From Bacillota bacterium (GTDB lineage: Bacteria > Bacillota > Clostridia > Christensenellales > Aristaeellaceae): a stretch of 64,000 bases of DNA. The stretch lies in assembly GCA_963169565.1 (NCBI GenBank), contig CAUJDI010000063.1, positions 1-64,000 on the forward strand, written 5' to 3'. The translations under genes were made by a program, and so were the position numbers. This document shows positions 33,400-43,728 of the stretch, piece by piece (position 1 is the stretch's first letter; the number at the start of each line of letters is the position of its first letter). The notes below the pieces were generated by a model. It was not told where the DNA came from. It saw only the letters and a program-made list of their open reading frames with translations, and ran no database searches.

Positions 33400-34245
33400 A
33401 TGGGTTTTAAAGATTTCATGGGAAGCATCCTGCCGCCTCTATTGCGGCACATCCCAAGGGACAAGCCGTTGCTGTATCCATTCTATCTCGCGGGCCAGGT
33501 GAACGTGCGGCAAGAGGAGGTCTCCCTGAAACGCCTCCCGTTGCCCTTTGACGGCCTAAGCATCTCCTATGCCTCCGACATCCATTTTGGCGACTATCTC
33601 ACGAGGGACCAGGCTGTCGACCTGTATCACCAGCTGCTTTCACTTGGTTCGGATCTGATCATTCTGGGCGGGGATTATGGGCAGAATTACCAGCAATCCC
33701 TCCAATTCTTCAGGGAGATCCCTTCTTTCCCGGCGTCCGTCCCTGTGCTGGCCGTGCTGGGCAATCATGATTACGGCCGCAAAACGGACAGGATGAGCGT
33801 CCTGCTTGACGCGATGAAGGAGAAGAACGTCACTCCGCTGGTCAATGAAGTATGGACGATGGACAAGGGGGACAAAATGCTTGCCGTCTGTGCGCCGGAT
33901 GATGTCAAATGCGGGATGCCTGACTTCAGGCCTTTGACAAAAGGGGCGCGCAGGGCGGACTTTGTGATCTTCGCTCCGCATTCCCCGGATTTGATCCCGG
34001 AGGCATATTCTACGGGTTTCTCTTTCCAGCTGGCTCTCTGCGGGCATACGCACGGCGGGCAAATCGCTTTGTTCGGGCGGAGCCTGCTCGCCTCCAGCCG
34101 CTACGGCGACCGCTACCGCGCGGGCTGGTACCATGAGAACGGGGCGGTCATCCACGTCAGCAGCGGGGTCGGCACGTCCATCCTGCCTGTTCGCCTGGGC
34201 ACCAGGGCGGAGATCCATCATTTTACCTTACGGTCTGAGCAATAG
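33400..34245 (+). CDS. Metallophosphoesterase
   Basis: A 281-residue calcineurin-like phosphoesterase with all dimetal motifs: SDIHFG, ILGGDYG, LGNHDYG and LCGHTHGGQ. It belongs to the group that includes YkuE/YaeI-like enzymes, some of which act on lipid A-type or UDP-linked substrates; those usually have an N-terminal membrane or Tat segment, which is not evident here (only a mildly hydrophobic start). ATG with GAGGAG. Its 3' end overlaps tsaD tail to tail by 18 bases. Substrate unknown. Confidence 0.85.
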   Translation: MGFKDFMGSILPPLLRHIPRDKPLLYPFYLAGQVNVRQEEVSLKRLPLPFDGLSISYASDIHFGDYLTRDQAVDLYHQLLSLGSDLIILGGDYGQNYQQSLQFFREIPSFPASVPVLAVLGNHDYGRKTDRMSVLLDAMKEKNVTPLVNEVWTMDKGDKMLAVCAPDDVKCGMPDFRPLTKGARRADFVIFAPHSPDLIPEAYSTGFSFQLALCGHTHGGQIALFGRSLLASSRYGDRYRAGWYHENGAVIHVSSGVGTSILPVRLGTRAEIHHFTLRSEQ

Positions 34246-35271
34246 GGGCAGGCTCGGCTCGGCATTGAGGCGAAGGCCGGCGAAATCGCTTCTTTGGTAT
34301 TGAACGTACGCCGCGGCGCCGATCATCGAAGCATTGTCACCGCATAGATCAAGCGTCGGCATCAAAAGCCTGATCCTCCTTTCATCGCAGGAGCGCTGCA
34401 TTTCCCTGCGGAGCAGGGAGTTGGCGGATACACCTCCTGCCAGCGCGATGGTATCCCACCCTCGTCTGCGGCATGCCTTCATCGCCTTTGCTGTCAGGTG
34501 GCTGACCACTGCCATCCGGAAGGAGGCGGCCAGATCAGCCCTGTTGTATGATTCACTGCGCTGCTCAAGCCCGTGCAGCAGATTGATAAAGGCAGTCTTC
34601 AGCCCCGAGAAGCTGTAGTTATACTCCCCGTCCGGATTTGGCTGGGGCAGAAGGTAGGCGTGCGGATCCCCCTCTTCCGCCAGCCTGTCAAGGTTCGGCC
34701 CGCCCGGGTAGGGAAGGCCCAGAACCCTTGCCGCTTTGTCAAAAGCCTCCCCCGCCGCGTCATCCAGCGTGCCGCCCAGCAAGCGGTAGCCGTCATTGAG
34801 AGTTTCCACCAGATGGCTGTGGCCGCCGGATACCACCAGGCAGAGGAAGGGCGGCTTCAGTTCCGGGTAGATCAGGTAATTCGCGCTGATGTGCCCATGG
34901 ATATGGTTGACGGCGATCAGCGGCTTGTTCAGGGCGTAGGCCAATCCCTTGGCATAGCTCACACCCACGAGCAGGGCGCCGACCAGCCCCGGTCCCTTTG
35001 TGACAGCGACCGCGTCGATTTCTTTGATTTCCATTTTAGCTTCAGACAAGACGGCGCGGACCGTCGTGTCGATCTTCTCGATATGTGATCTGCTGGCGAT
35101 CTCCGGCACGACGCCGCCATAAGGGACGTGCAGCAGGATCTGTGAATATACAGCGTCCGAAAGGACCTTCCGTCCGTCTTCGACGACTGCCGCCGCGGTC
35201 TCATCACAGGACGTCTCTATCGCCAGGATCCGGACCGGGCCTTGCTTGTCCGGGACGACGCGACCGTTCAT
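34228..35271 (-). CDS. tsaD: tRNA threonylcarbamoyladenosine synthesis protein TsaD
   Basis: Transfers threonylcarbamoyl to A37 of ANN-decoding tRNAs together with TsaB and TsaE. The 347-residue protein has ILAIETSCDETAAAVV, the metal-binding HIHGHISANYL, VSGGHSHLV, GGTLDDAAGEAFDKAARVLG and LAGGVSANSLLR of the ASKHA/Kae1 family. The start overlaps the upstream DUF1461 stop (ATGA). The partner genes tsaE and tsaB are 27 kb away in the same window, under an FMN riboswitch. Confidence 0.96.
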   Translation of the reverse strand: MNGRVVPDKQGPVRILAIETSCDETAAAVVEDGRKVLSDAVYSQILLHVPYGGVVPEIASRSHIEKIDTTVRAVLSEAKMEIKEIDAVAVTKGPGLVGALLVGVSYAKGLAYALNKPLIAVNHIHGHISANYLIYPELKPPFLCLVVSGGHSHLVETLNDGYRLLGGTLDDAAGEAFDKAARVLGLPYPGGPNLDRLAEEGDPHAYLLPQPNPDGEYNYSFSGLKTAFINLLHGLEQRSESYNRADLAASFRMAVVSHLTAKAMKACRRRGWDTIALAGGVSANSLLRREMQRSCDERRIRLLMPTLDLCGDNASMIGAAAYVQYQRSDFAGLRLNAEPSLPLLLRP

Positions 35272-36008
35272 CTCTTCACCCGTTTTCGCATCGCCTGGGC
35301 GCCAAACGAAAGAATGAGGAGCATCAGGAACGGGAGAAGGATGCCCGGGAAGGCTTTCATCGCATACGAAACAAAAAAAGGCTGCGGCATCAGCTGGATC
35401 ATCAGGTCTGTCCGGGGGTCCAGCAGCCAGAGGTCATTTGGGAACACTGTCTGATGGAGCAAGGCAAAAGCGCCATTAAAATCGATCGCTGCCCAGACGC
35501 CCGCTAGCAGCAGCAGGAATACTGCAGCCGCAAAGGCCAGCCGCGTGCTTTTTGCCAGCATACCGATCCGAAGGCCTTGCAAGTTCATGGGGACGCACAG
35601 GAGCAAAACATACAGCAAAGCCAGGGGTATGACGAGCATCATCAGCAGTCCGGATAGGTCCGCCAAAGACTTCACATCCTGGAGATGGACCAATTCATGC
35701 TCATGAAACGCGGGCTGCAATCCTCCGTCTTTCATCACCTCAAGCTGCGCCGTGTTCTGATTCCCGCTCAAAAAACCTGCGATACCCTCCGCCAGCGCCG
35801 GATATGATGAAGCGGGAACGCCTGACGCACCGGTATCGGCATGTTCATGAAACAGGGATGAAAGGATCTCAGGATTCAGCGCGGGGATGAAAAGCAGGCG
35901 TGCAGCCATGAAAAGACATGCAGTCAGCAGGATCCCAGCCAAGAGATGCATGATAAAAGGCCTCCCGGCATCCGCTTCCACAGCAGTGTCGCCTTTCTGA
36001 TGAATCAT
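35268..36008 (-). CDS. TIGR01906/DUF1461 family integral membrane protein
   Basis: A 246-residue membrane protein with four hydrophobic segments and the family features: ELVHLQDVKSLAD before the second segment and FNGAFALLHQTVFPNDLWLLDP between the third and fourth. The ATG at 36008 shares one base with the prfB stop (TGATG) and is preferred to the GTG at 36011. It is placed between prfB and tsaD. Function unknown for the whole family. Confidence 0.88.
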   Translation of the reverse strand: MIHQKGDTAVEADAGRPFIMHLLAGILLTACLFMAARLLFIPALNPEILSSLFHEHADTGASGVPASSYPALAEGIAGFLSGNQNTAQLEVMKDGGLQPAFHEHELVHLQDVKSLADLSGLLMMLVIPLALLYVLLLCVPMNLQGLRIGMLAKSTRLAFAAAVFLLLLAGVWAAIDFNGAFALLHQTVFPNDLWLLDPRTDLMIQLMPQPFFVSYAMKAFPGILLPFLMLLILSFGAQAMRKRVKR

Positions 36009-37108
36009 CACTGCATCTTCAGATAGGCGGTGATAAAGCCGTCCAGGTTGCCGTTCATCACATCATCGATGTTTCCGGACTCAAATCCGGTCCGGTGATC
36101 CTTCACCATCGTGTACGGCTGGAATACATAGGAACGGATCTGGCTCCCCCATTCGATTTTTTTCATTTCGCCCTTGATTTCCGCCATCTTTTCCTCGTTC
36201 TCACGCTCGCGAAGCTCCAGCAGCCTTGCCTTGAGCATGCGGATGCACATTTCCCTGTTCTGTACCTGGGAGCGTTCGTTCTGACTGTAAACGACGATGC
36301 CGCTTGGCATATGGGTCATCCGCACGGCGGAATCCGTCTTGTTGACGTGCTGACCGCCGGCGCCGGTGGAGCGGTAGGTATCCACACGGATCTCCTCAAA
36401 GTTGAGCTCAATGTCACCCTCCCCCTCCATGATCGGCGCGACGTCAAGGGAAGCGAAGGAGGTGTGCCGCCTGGCATTGGAGTCAAAGGGGCTGATGCGC
36501 ACCAGACGATGGACGCCTTTCTCGCCGCGGAGAAAACCGTAGGCGTTCTCACCGTCCACTTCGAAGGATACTGACTTGATGCCCGCCTCATCCCCCTCCA
36601 GGTAATCAAGCAGGGTGATCCTAAACCCCATGCGCTCACAGTAACGGGTGTACATCCGGTAGAGCATCTGGGTCCAGTCCTGCGCCTCGGTTCCACCGGC
36701 GCCTGCGTGCAGGGAGAGGATGGCGTTGCTGCCGTCGTAATCGCCGCGCATCAAGGTCTCAAGCGACAGCGCCTCAATTTTTCCCTTCAGTTCCTGAAGA
36801 TCGCTTTCCACCTCTCCGGCGGCGTTCCCGTCGTTCTCTTCCTCAGCCAGCTGGATCATGACCTCCAGGTCATCCCGCTGCTGGAGGAGGTATGTATAAT
36901 GGCTGATCTTGTTCTCAAGGGTCGTGATGCGTTTGTTGACCAGCGTTGAATGCTCCAGGTCATCCCAAAATCCCGGCGCACCCATCTCTTCCTTCAGCTC
37001 GGTCAGCTCCTGGAGCATCTGTTCAATGTGGAGGCCGCCGCGGATCTCCTCCAGTTCGTCCCGAAGCTCAGCGAGGGTCATTTTTATCTGTTCCATACCC
37101 AGAATCAT
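36008..37108 (-). CDS. prfB: Peptide chain release factor 2
   Basis: Recognises UGA and UAA stop codons and triggers peptide release. The 366-residue protein contains the RF2 tripeptide SPF (in VRISPFDSNARRHTSF) and the catalytic GGQ (RSTGAGGQHVNKTDSAVR). Unlike most bacterial prfB genes, it is read in one frame from start to stop: no UGA frameshift site (CTTTGAC) occurs around codon 25, where the protein reads EEIRGGLHIEQM. So the usual autoregulatory frameshift is missing. It follows secA by 16 bases, the common Firmicutes order. Confidence 0.96.
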   Translation of the reverse strand: MILGMEQIKMTLAELRDELEEIRGGLHIEQMLQELTELKEEMGAPGFWDDLEHSTLVNKRITTLENKISHYTYLLQQRDDLEVMIQLAEEENDGNAAGEVESDLQELKGKIEALSLETLMRGDYDGSNAILSLHAGAGGTEAQDWTQMLYRMYTRYCERMGFRITLLDYLEGDEAGIKSVSFEVDGENAYGFLRGEKGVHRLVRISPFDSNARRHTSFASLDVAPIMEGEGDIELNFEEIRVDTYRSTGAGGQHVNKTDSAVRMTHMPSGIVVYSQNERSQVQNREMCIRMLKARLLELRERENEEKMAEIKGEMKKIEWGSQIRSYVFQPYTMVKDHRTGFESGNIDDVMNGNLDGFITAYLKMQ

Positions 37109-37124
37109 ATTGCTTTCATCCTTA

Positions 37125-39830
37125 TCATTCGCTCACGTGCATGCCGTGGCATTGCTTGTATTTCTTTCCGCTGCCGCAGGGACAGGGACTGTTCCGCCCG
37201 ATCTTTTCACCGGGTTTGATCTTCACAGGCTGGTTTTTGTTCCGCCCGGTGCTGCCTGGCCCGGTCTCCGAGGTGACCCTGACGGCAGCCTTCCGTTCCT
37301 GGGGTTTCTGGATCTTCAGCTGGAAGAGGAATCGGATCGTATCCTCCTGGATCAGCCTCGACATCTCCTCAAACATGTCATAGCTTTCCATTTTATATTC
37401 ATTCACGGGGTTTTTCTGGGCATAGGCGCGCAGGCCGATGCCGTCGCGCAACTGGTCCATCGCGTCGATGTGATCCATCCAGCGGTTGTCGACCGCCCGC
37501 AGCAGGATGGAACGCTCCAGTTCGCGCATATCGATCCCCAGGGCGCTGATCTCCTCTTCACGCCTTGCGTAGAAATCATCCGCCGTCTTCTTCAGGAACC
37601 CGGTCAATCCAGCGCGGTCAAATCCCTTGAACGCCTCCTCATTCGCCCGGATCGTACCGTATGGGACGCAGAGGCGCTCTGCCTCTTCCCTCAGCCCCTC
37701 GATGTTCCAGTCCTTTGCGTCACCGGCGCAGAAGCGCTGTACCGCCTCCTCCAGCAGCTTCCCGTACATCCCGGTGATGGTCTCCCGCATGTCCTGCCCT
37801 TCCAGCACCTGCCTGCGCTGGGTGTAGATGAGCCCGCGCTGCTGGTTCATCACGTCGTCGTACTGAAGCACGTTCTTCCTGACTTCATAGTTCCGGCTCT
37901 CGATGCGTTTCTGCGCGTTTTCGATCTGTCTGGTCAGCATCCCGGCAGCCAGCGGTTCATTCTCGTTCATGCCAAGCTTGCCGATGAGCGGCTCGATGCG
38001 TTCACCGCCGAACAGTCGCATGAGATCGTCCTCAAGGGAAATAAAGAACTGACTCGAACCCGGATCGCCCTGTCGCCCGGCGCGGCCGCGGAGTTGATTG
38101 TCAATTCGCCGGCTCTCATGCCGCTCTGTGCCGATGATGTGCAGTCCGCCCAGGGCAACGACCTTGTCATGCTCAAGGTCAGTGGTCTTCTTATACTCAT
38201 CCTTCAGTGCCAGAAACCGGCTGCGGGCATTCAGGACATCCTCGGACACATCCTCGTTCTTTCCTGTCGCTTCCTCGATGATCTCCTCCGGGACTTCCTC
38301 CTGGCGCAGGGTCCTGCGCGCCATGAAGTCCGGATTGCCGCCCAGAAGGATGTCCGTCCCGCGGCCTGCCATGTTTGTGGCGATGGTCACCGCGTTCAGA
38401 TGCCCCGCCTGGGCGACGATGGCCGCCTCCCTCGCGTGCTGTTTGGCGTTGAGTACCTCGTGGCGGATCCCGCGCATGGCGAGCATACCGCTGATGTGCT
38501 CGGAGACTTCAACGGAGATCGTGCCGACCAGCAGGGGCTGTCCCGTCTTGTGGCGCCGCTCGATCTCCTCCACCACAGCATTGTATTTCCCCTTTTTGGA
38601 GCGGTAGACCATGTCGTTGAGGTCCTTGCGGATCATGGGCATATTGGTCGGGACCTGGACGACGTCAAGCGAATAGATTCCCTGGAACTCGGCCTCCTCC
38701 GTCTTGGCGGTGCCGGTCATGCCGGACAGCTTCCTGTACATGCGGAAATAGTTCTGGAACGTGATCGTCGCAAGCGTCTTGCTCTCGCGTTCGACCTTGA
38801 CGTGTTCCTTGGCCTCGATCGCCTGGTGCAGCCCGTCTGAATACCGCCTGCCGATCATCAGTCGCCCTGTGAATTCATCGACGATCACGACCTCGCCGTT
38901 CTGAACGACGTAGTCCACATCGCGCTTGAACAGCGCGTTGGCCTTCAGCGCCTGGATGAGATGATGATTCAGCTCGCTGTTTTCCGGATCGTTCAGGTTC
39001 TCGATGCTGAAAGCCTGCTCTGCCTTGCGCGCGCCGTCCTCCGTAAACACCACGGCGCGGTCCTTCTCCTCAACCGTGTAGTCAGCGTCGCGTTTCAGCC
39101 GGCTGACAAAGCGGTCCGCACGCTCATACAGATCGGTCGATTTCTCCCCCTGTCCGGAGATGATCAGCGGCGTGCGGGCCTCGTCGATCAGGATGGAGTC
39201 GACCTCATCCACGATCGCATAGACATGTCCGCGCTGCACCATGTCCTTCCGGTATACCACCATGTTGTCGCGCAGGTAGTCAAAACCCATTTCGTTGTTG
39301 GTGCCGTAGGTAATGTCGCTTGCATAGGCGCGCCTTCGCTGTTCATTGTCAAGGTCATGGATGATGACGCCGACCGTTAGTCCCAGGAAACGGAACAGCT
39401 TCCCCATGTCCTCGCCCTGGAATTTGGCCAGGTAGTCATTCACGGTGACGATGTGCACCCCTTCGCCCGTCAGGGCGTTGAGGTAGGCGGGAAGGCAGGC
39501 GGTCAGCGTTTTGCCCTCGCCTGTTTTCATCTCGGCGATCCTGCCCTGGTGCAGAACGATGCCGCCAATCAGCTGGACCTTGAAGGGACGCAGGCCCAGG
39601 GTCCTCCTGGACGCTTCCCGGACCGCCGCGAACGCTTCCGGCAACAGATCGTCGAGGGTCTCGCCGTTTTTCAGACGCTGCCTGAAAACGTCTGTCTGGG
39701 CTCTCAGCTCGCTGTTGCTCATTTTTTCAAACCTGGGTTCCAGCGCTTCAATGGCTTCCGCCTGTCTGCGCAGCGGCTTGAGCTGCGCCTCCTCGCCAAG
39801 CCCCAGGGAAGCTATCAGTTTTTTAAACAT
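37125..39830 (-). CDS. secA: Preprotein translocase ATPase SecA
   Basis: Motor of the Sec export pathway, 901 residues. Walker A MKTGEGKT is at residues 101-108; other signatures are [19 protein letters not shown] (DEAD-box and following), [27 protein letters not shown] and the C-terminal zinc-binding [14 protein letters not shown] for SecB or phospholipid contact. The start at 39830 ([16 protein letters not shown]) has AAAGGAG; the track's 20-residue extension lies in the promoter. It would export the many signal-peptide proteins in this window. Confidence 0.97.
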   Translation of the reverse strand: MFKKLIASLGLGEEAQLKPLRRQAEAIEALEPRFEKMSNSELRAQTDVFRQRLKNGETLDDLLPEAFAAVREASRRTLGLRPFKVQLIGGIVLHQGRIAEMKTGEGKTLTACLPAYLNALTGEGVHIVTVNDYLAKFQGEDMGKLFRFLGLTVGVIIHDLDNEQRRRAYASDITYGTNNEMGFDYLRDNMVVYRKDMVQRGHVYAIVDEVDSILIDEARTPLIISGQGEKSTDLYERADRFVSRLKRDADYTVEEKDRAVVFTEDGARKAEQAFSIENLNDPENSELNHHLIQALKANALFKRDVDYVVQNGEVVIVDEFTGRLMIGRRYSDGLHQAIEAKEHVKVERESKTLATITFQNYFRMYRKLSGMTGTAKTEEAEFQGIYSLDVVQVPTNMPMIRKDLNDMVYRSKKGKYNAVVEEIERRHKTGQPLLVGTISVEVSEHISGMLAMRGIRHEVLNAKQHAREAAIVAQAGHLNAVTIATNMAGRGTDILLGGNPDFMARRTLRQEEVPEEIIEEATGKNEDVSEDVLNARSRFLALKDEYKKTTDLEHDKVVALGGLHIIGTERHESRRIDNQLRGRAGRQGDPGSSQFFISLEDDLMRLFGGERIEPLIGKLGMNENEPLAAGMLTRQIENAQKRIESRNYEVRKNVLQYDDVMNQQRGLIYTQRRQVLEGQDMRETITGMYGKLLEEAVQRFCAGDAKDWNIEGLREEAERLCVPYGTIRANEEAFKGFDRAGLTGFLKKTADDFYARREEEISALGIDMRELERSILLRAVDNRWMDHIDAMDQLRDGIGLRAYAQKNPVNEYKMESYDMFEEMSRLIQEDTIRFLFQLKIQKPQERKAAVRVTSETGPGSTGRNKNQPVKIKPGEKIGRNSPCPCGSGKKYKQCHGMHVSE

Positions 39831-39860
39831 GGCGTTCTCCTTTGGCGTATCGCCTCGGGA

Positions 39861-39890
39861 ATTATACCATGCTCCGCACAGCAGGAACAA
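39861..39890 (-). promoter_or_regulatory. Sigma-A promoter of secA-prfB
   Basis: Minus-strand TTGTTC, 18-base spacer, perfect TATAAT with an extended TG (TGGTATAAT), about 25 bases before the secA start. Confidence 0.7.
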
Positions 39891-39964
39891 GGACGCAGAA
39901 CGAGAATACAGGCTTGATAAGCCTAAGCAGTCGTATTACCCTGTGTTTGGGAGCGTGAAAGCCA

Positions 39965-40453
39965 TTGCAAGTCAGTCATCCGATCCCCCCGTTCATCCGC
40001 CCGGACAGCCTCGTGCTGATCCTGGGCAGTTTCCCTTCCGCAAGATCCAGGGAAACGGGGTTCTACTACGGTCATCAGAAAAACCGTTTCTGGTTTCTCT
40101 TGTCGATGCTGCTGAAGACCGGGACCCCTGATTCCATCACGCAGAAGCAATCCTTTTTGACCATGCACCGCATCGCGCTGTGGGATGTGGTTCAGAGCTG
40201 TGAAGTGGCGGGCTCATCGGACAGCAGCATTCGGGACGTAAAGATCAATCCGATCAATGCGCTGCTCTCTGGCAGTAACATCCGCGCCGTTCTCCTCAAC
40301 GGAAAGGTTGCGGGGAAGCTGTTTCTCGCGAACGTCTGCCTCAAGCCGGACCTGCCGGCTATCGTTCTTCCCTCGACCAGCGCGGCCAACGCCTCCTGTT
40401 CATTGGAAAAGCTCGCGGAGGAATGGAAAGTCATCCTCACCTGTCTGAAATGA
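39965..40453 (+). CDS. DNA-deoxyinosine glycosylase (uracil-DNA glycosylase superfamily)
   Basis: A 162-residue base-excision enzyme of the hypoxanthine-DNA glycosylase group (UDG superfamily). Motif 1 is LILGSFPSARSRETGFYYG, followed by KNRFWFLLS, and motif 2 is LPSTSAANAS near the end. Such enzymes remove deoxyinosine arising from adenine deamination. No in-frame ATG is suitable; the TTG at 39965 has GGGAGCG nearby and gives the full domain. It stands alone, divergent from secA and convergent with hslU. Confidence 0.85.
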   Translation: MQVSHPIPPFIRPDSLVLILGSFPSARSRETGFYYGHQKNRFWFLLSMLLKTGTPDSITQKQSFLTMHRIALWDVVQSCEVAGSSDSSIRDVKINPINALLSGSNIRAVLLNGKVAGKLFLANVCLKPDLPAIVLPSTSAANASCSLEKLAEEWKVILTCLK

Positions 40454-40457
40454 AACA

Positions 40458-40485
40458 GACCCTCCGCGCATCAGGCAGGAGGGTC
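40458..40485 (-). terminator. Hairpin after hslU
   Basis: Stem GACCCTCC / GGAGGGTC with a 12-base loop between the convergent glycosylase and hslU genes. The minus-strand tail TCTGTTTC is only partly T-rich, so termination strength is uncertain. Confidence 0.5.
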
Positions 40486-40502
40486 CGCGGAATGAACCTG
40501 GC

Positions 40503-41873
40503 TTACAGGATATGTTTCCGGAGGTCGGCCTTTTTCGCGGCTTTGACGTGATCCAGAACGTATTGGGACGTGATGGCGAGTTCCACTTCCGGCATCTCAT
40601 CCCCGCCCGCGTTGAAGGAGATGTCCTCCAGCAGTTCCTCAAACACCGCATGGAGGCGCCTGGCGCCGATGTTTTCACCGGCATCATTGAGGTTGCAGGC
40701 TGCCTGCGCGATCTGGACGAGGGCATCCTCCTCAAACGTCAGCCTGACCTTGTCCGCTCCCAGAAGGGCCGCATACTGCAGGGTCAGCGCGTTTTCCGGC
40801 TGGCTGAGGATCCTGACAAAATCCTCCCGGGTCAGGCTCTTCAGCGTTACCTGGACAGGAAAGCGGCCCTGCAGTTCAGGGATCAGGTCTGATACCTTGG
40901 CCACGTGGAAGGCCCCCGCCGCGATGAACAGGATAAAATCCGTCCGGACAGCGCCGTGCTTCGTATTGACCACGCTGCCCTCCACGATCGGCAGGATATC
41001 CCGTTGGACTCCCTCCCGTGACACGTCAGGCCCTGATGATGCGCTGCTCCTTCCCGCGATCTTGTCGATCTCATCGATGAACACGATCCCGTGCTGCTCA
41101 GTCCTTCGGATCGCCTCTTCCTTGACCGCGTCCATGTCGATCAGCTTCTGTGCTTCCTGCTGGGTGAGGATCTTCCGCGCCTCCTTGACTTTCACCCGGC
41201 GCAGTTTGGTCTTCTTCGGCATCATCCCGCCCATCATGTCGCCGATGTTGATGGACGCGCCGCCGACTTCCAGCTGAGGAGTCCCCTCCTCGACCTCGAT
41301 CTCAAGTTCCTCGTCCTCCAGCACGCCGCTGCGCAGCCTCTGCATCAGCTCCGCCCTGCGGCCGGTCAGCCTCTGGCGTTCTTCATCGCTCATGTCGGGT
41401 TCCTTCTGCCGACCGCGCAGGAGCAGGTCGATCGGGTTGGCGGCTTGTTTGGGCGGCGGGCTTGCCAGCAGGGTCAGCAATTGATCCTCGGCCAGTACTT
41501 CCGCTCGGGCACGGATCCTCTCCTCATGTTCCCCCTGCACCATCCGTACCGCGTTTTCCGCCAGATCCCGGATGATGCTCTCCACGTCACGGCCGACATA
41601 GCCGACTTCCGTAAATTTCGTGGCTTCCACTTTCACGAACGGCGCGTTGACCAGCTTCGCGAGGCGACGGGCGATTTCCGTCTTGCCCACACCCGTCGGG
41701 CCGATCATCAGGATGTTCTTGGGGAAGATCTCATCGCGCAGGGCCTCATCCACCAGGCTCCTTCGGTAGCGGTTGCGCAGGGCGATGGCGACCTGCCGCT
41801 TCGCCTCGTCCTGGCCGATGATGTAGCGGTCCAGCTCCCTGACGATCTCCCTGGGTGTCAGCTCACGCGTCAT
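40503..41873 (-). CDS. hslU: ATP-dependent protease ATPase subunit HslU
   Basis: AAA+ unfoldase of the HslUV (ClpYQ) protease, 456 residues. It begins with [18 protein letters not shown], has Walker [16 protein letters not shown], the pore-loop motif [17 protein letters not shown], Walker [14 protein letters not shown] and the arginine-finger region [11 protein letters not shown], and ends in a short hydrophobic tail LRKHIL that docks into HslV. It starts at the hslV stop and is the last gene of the long rbgA-hslU unit; codY, which follows in many Bacilli, is not there. Confidence 0.96.
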   Translation of the reverse strand: MTRELTPREIVRELDRYIIGQDEAKRQVAIALRNRYRRSLVDEALRDEIFPKNILMIGPTGVGKTEIARRLAKLVNAPFVKVEATKFTEVGYVGRDVESIIRDLAENAVRMVQGEHEERIRARAEVLAEDQLLTLLASPPPKQAANPIDLLLRGRQKEPDMSDEERQRLTGRRAELMQRLRSGVLEDEELEIEVEEGTPQLEVGGASINIGDMMGGMMPKKTKLRRVKVKEARKILTQQEAQKLIDMDAVKEEAIRRTEQHGIVFIDEIDKIAGRSSASSGPDVSREGVQRDILPIVEGSVVNTKHGAVRTDFILFIAAGAFHVAKVSDLIPELQGRFPVQVTLKSLTREDFVRILSQPENALTLQYAALLGADKVRLTFEEDALVQIAQAACNLNDAGENIGARRLHAVFEELLEDISFNAGGDEMPEVELAITSQYVLDHVKAAKKADLRKHIL

Positions 41874-42406
41874 CAGACATCCTCCACGATGATGTTCTCA
41901 TTGGTAAACACGCAGATGGAAGCAGCGATGCGAAGCGCTTTCTCCGCGATCTCCGCAGCAGTCAGTTCGGTGTTCTGCGCGAGCGCGCGCGCCGCGGCGA
42001 GCGCAAAATTCCCGCCGGAACCGATCGCGCAGATGCCGTCGTCCGGCTCAATGACCTCACCGGTGCCGGAAATCATCAGCATCTGGGTCTGATTGGCGGC
42101 GATCAGCATGGCCTGGAGCTGACGCAGCGCTTTGTCCCCGCGCCATTCCCGGGCAAGGCTGACGGCCGCGCGTTCCAGGTTGCCGTTTGTCTGAACGAGC
42201 ATTTCCTCAAACCGGTCGCTGAGCGTAAAGGCATCGGCGACCGAGCCGGCAAAGCCGACGATGACCTGGTTGTTGTAGATCCGGCGCACCTTCCGCGCCG
42301 TGCTTTTGAAAATGGTGTTCTCGCCCATGGTGACCTGCCCGTCTCCGGCGATGGCGATCCTGTCGAACCGCTTGACGGCGCAGATCGTGGTCCCTCTCAG
42401 TTCCAT
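41873..42406 (-). CDS. hslV: ATP-dependent protease peptidase subunit HslV
   Basis: Proteasome-like N-terminal nucleophile peptidase, 177 residues. The catalytic threonine should be exposed after removal of five residues ([11 protein letters not shown]). GDGQVTMGE and [16 protein letters not shown] are conserved family segments. ATG with AAAGGAG. It is followed without gap by hslU and preceded by trmFO. Confidence 0.96.
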   Translation of the reverse strand: MELRGTTICAVKRFDRIAIAGDGQVTMGENTIFKSTARKVRRIYNNQVIVGFAGSVADAFTLSDRFEEMLVQTNGNLERAAVSLAREWRGDKALRQLQAMLIAANQTQMLMISGTGEVIEPDDGICAIGSGGNFALAAARALAQNTELTAAEIAEKALRIAASICVFTNENIIVEDV

Positions 42407-42417
42407 GCTGTTCTCCT

Positions 42418-43728
42418 TTAAGCAAACGCTTCCGGCAGTGCCGGCTTCATCCCGTCCAGGTCCTCAAGCGCGCGCTGCGCAAGGCGCAGATACCGCTGCT
42501 GTTTTCCGCTCACTTTCGCCTGAAGCGGCGGAAGTAGGCCGAAGTTGACGTTCATGGGCTGGAAATTGCGGTTGTCAGTGCTGATATAGCGTCCCAATGC
42601 GCCGATGGCCGTCGTGTCAGGGAACAGGGGATCCTCATGGCTCCTGAGCCGTGCGGCCATCGTGACGCCCGCGGTCAGCCCGGACGCGATGCTCTCCACA
42701 TAGCCCTCGACGCCTGTGATCTGACCGGCGAAAAACCGCAAAGGGTATCCAATCATGCCATACTGTCTGTCCAGGAAACCCGGACTGTTCAGGAAAGTGT
42801 TCCTGTGCATCATGCCGTATCGGGCAAACACCGCGTTTTCGCATCCGGGGATCAGCCCGAACACCCGCTTCTGCTCCGGAAACTTGAGCCTGGTCTGAAA
42901 CCCGACGAGATTGTACAGGGTCCCGGCCGCGTCGTCCTGCCGCAATTGTACAACGGCAAAGGGTTCCCTGCCAGTCCTTGGGTCCCTCAGCCCTACCGGT
43001 TTCATCGGGCCAAAGGCGGCAGCCAGATAACCCCGCCTGGCAATGGACTCGATGGGCAGGCATCCCTCAAACAGCAGGTTCTCCTCAAACCCTTTGACAG
43101 GCGCACACTGGGCGTTTGTCAGTTCGTCAATGAACCGGCTGTATTCCTCCTCGTTCATGGGGCAGTTGAGGTAATCGTCCCCCCTTCCGTGCCGGGAAGC
43201 GCGGAAAACCTTGTTGTGATCGATGGAATCCGCGATGATGACTGGCGCGGCAGCGTCATAGAAATGCAAAGTGCCCGAAAGCTTTTCGATTTCCTCAGCC
43301 AGGCCCCCCTCAGTCAGCGGGCCTGTCGCGATGATGAAGGGCTCCTCCGGCAGGGCGTCCAACTGCCCGCATTCAACACGGATCAGCTTGTGGTTTCTGA
43401 TCCGCTGCGTGACCAGGGCGGAGAATCCTTCACGGTCCACGGCCAGCGCGCCGCCGGCCGGCACGCGGGTCTCATCCGCGGCGGAGATCAGCAGCGAATG
43501 AAGCCTTCGCAGTTCTTCCTTCAGCAGCCCCGGCGCGTTTTCCAGCCTGTCGCCGCGCAGGGAATTGCTGCAGACCAGTTCTGCAAAATCCGATGACCGG
43601 TGAGCGGGGGTAAAATGAACGGGTTTCATGTCCACCAGCCTGACCTGTATGCCGCGACTGGCCAGCTGCCAGGCCGCTTCGCAGCCCGCCAGCCCGCCCC
43701 CGACCACCGTCACGCCGGTTTCAGGCAT
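42418..43728 (-). CDS. trmFO: Methylenetetrahydrofolate-tRNA-(uracil54-C5)-methyltransferase TrmFO
   Basis: Folate- and FAD-dependent enzyme that makes m5U54 (ribothymidine) in tRNA of most Firmicutes. The 436-residue protein starts with the FAD motif [18 protein letters not shown] and has [31 protein letters not shown]-type region (here [14 protein letters not shown]) and [12 protein letters not shown]. The start at 43728 has GAGGAGG and overlaps the topA stop by 8 bases; the track's longer N-terminus is in another gene's coding sequence and is not conserved. Confidence 0.96.
   Translation of the reverse strand: MPETGVTVVGGGLAGCEAAWQLASRGIQVRLVDMKPVHFTPAHRSSDFAELVCSNSLRGDRLENAPGLLKEELRRLHSLLISAADETRVPAGGALAVDREGFSALVTQRIRNHKLIRVECGQLDALPEEPFIIATGPLTEGGLAEEIEKLSGTLHFYDAAAPVIIADSIDHNKVFRASRHGRGDDYLNCPMNEEEYSRFIDELTNAQCAPVKGFEENLLFEGCLPIESIARRGYLAAAFGPMKPVGLRDPRTGREPFAVVQLRQDDAAGTLYNLVGFQTRLKFPEQKRVFGLIPGCENAVFARYGMMHRNTFLNSPGFLDRQYGMIGYPLRFFAGQITGVEGYVESIASGLTAGVTMAARLRSHEDPLFPDTTAIGALGRYISTDNRNFQPMNVNFGLLPPLQAKVSGKQQRYLRLAQRALEDLDGMKPALPEAFA

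Noticed and set aside
36909-38840. 643-residue plus-strand ORF opposite prfB and secA
   Set aside because: It is antisense to two strongly conserved genes, its protein has no recognisable motif and is rich in His/Gln/Arg runs typical of shadow frames of GC-rich genes.
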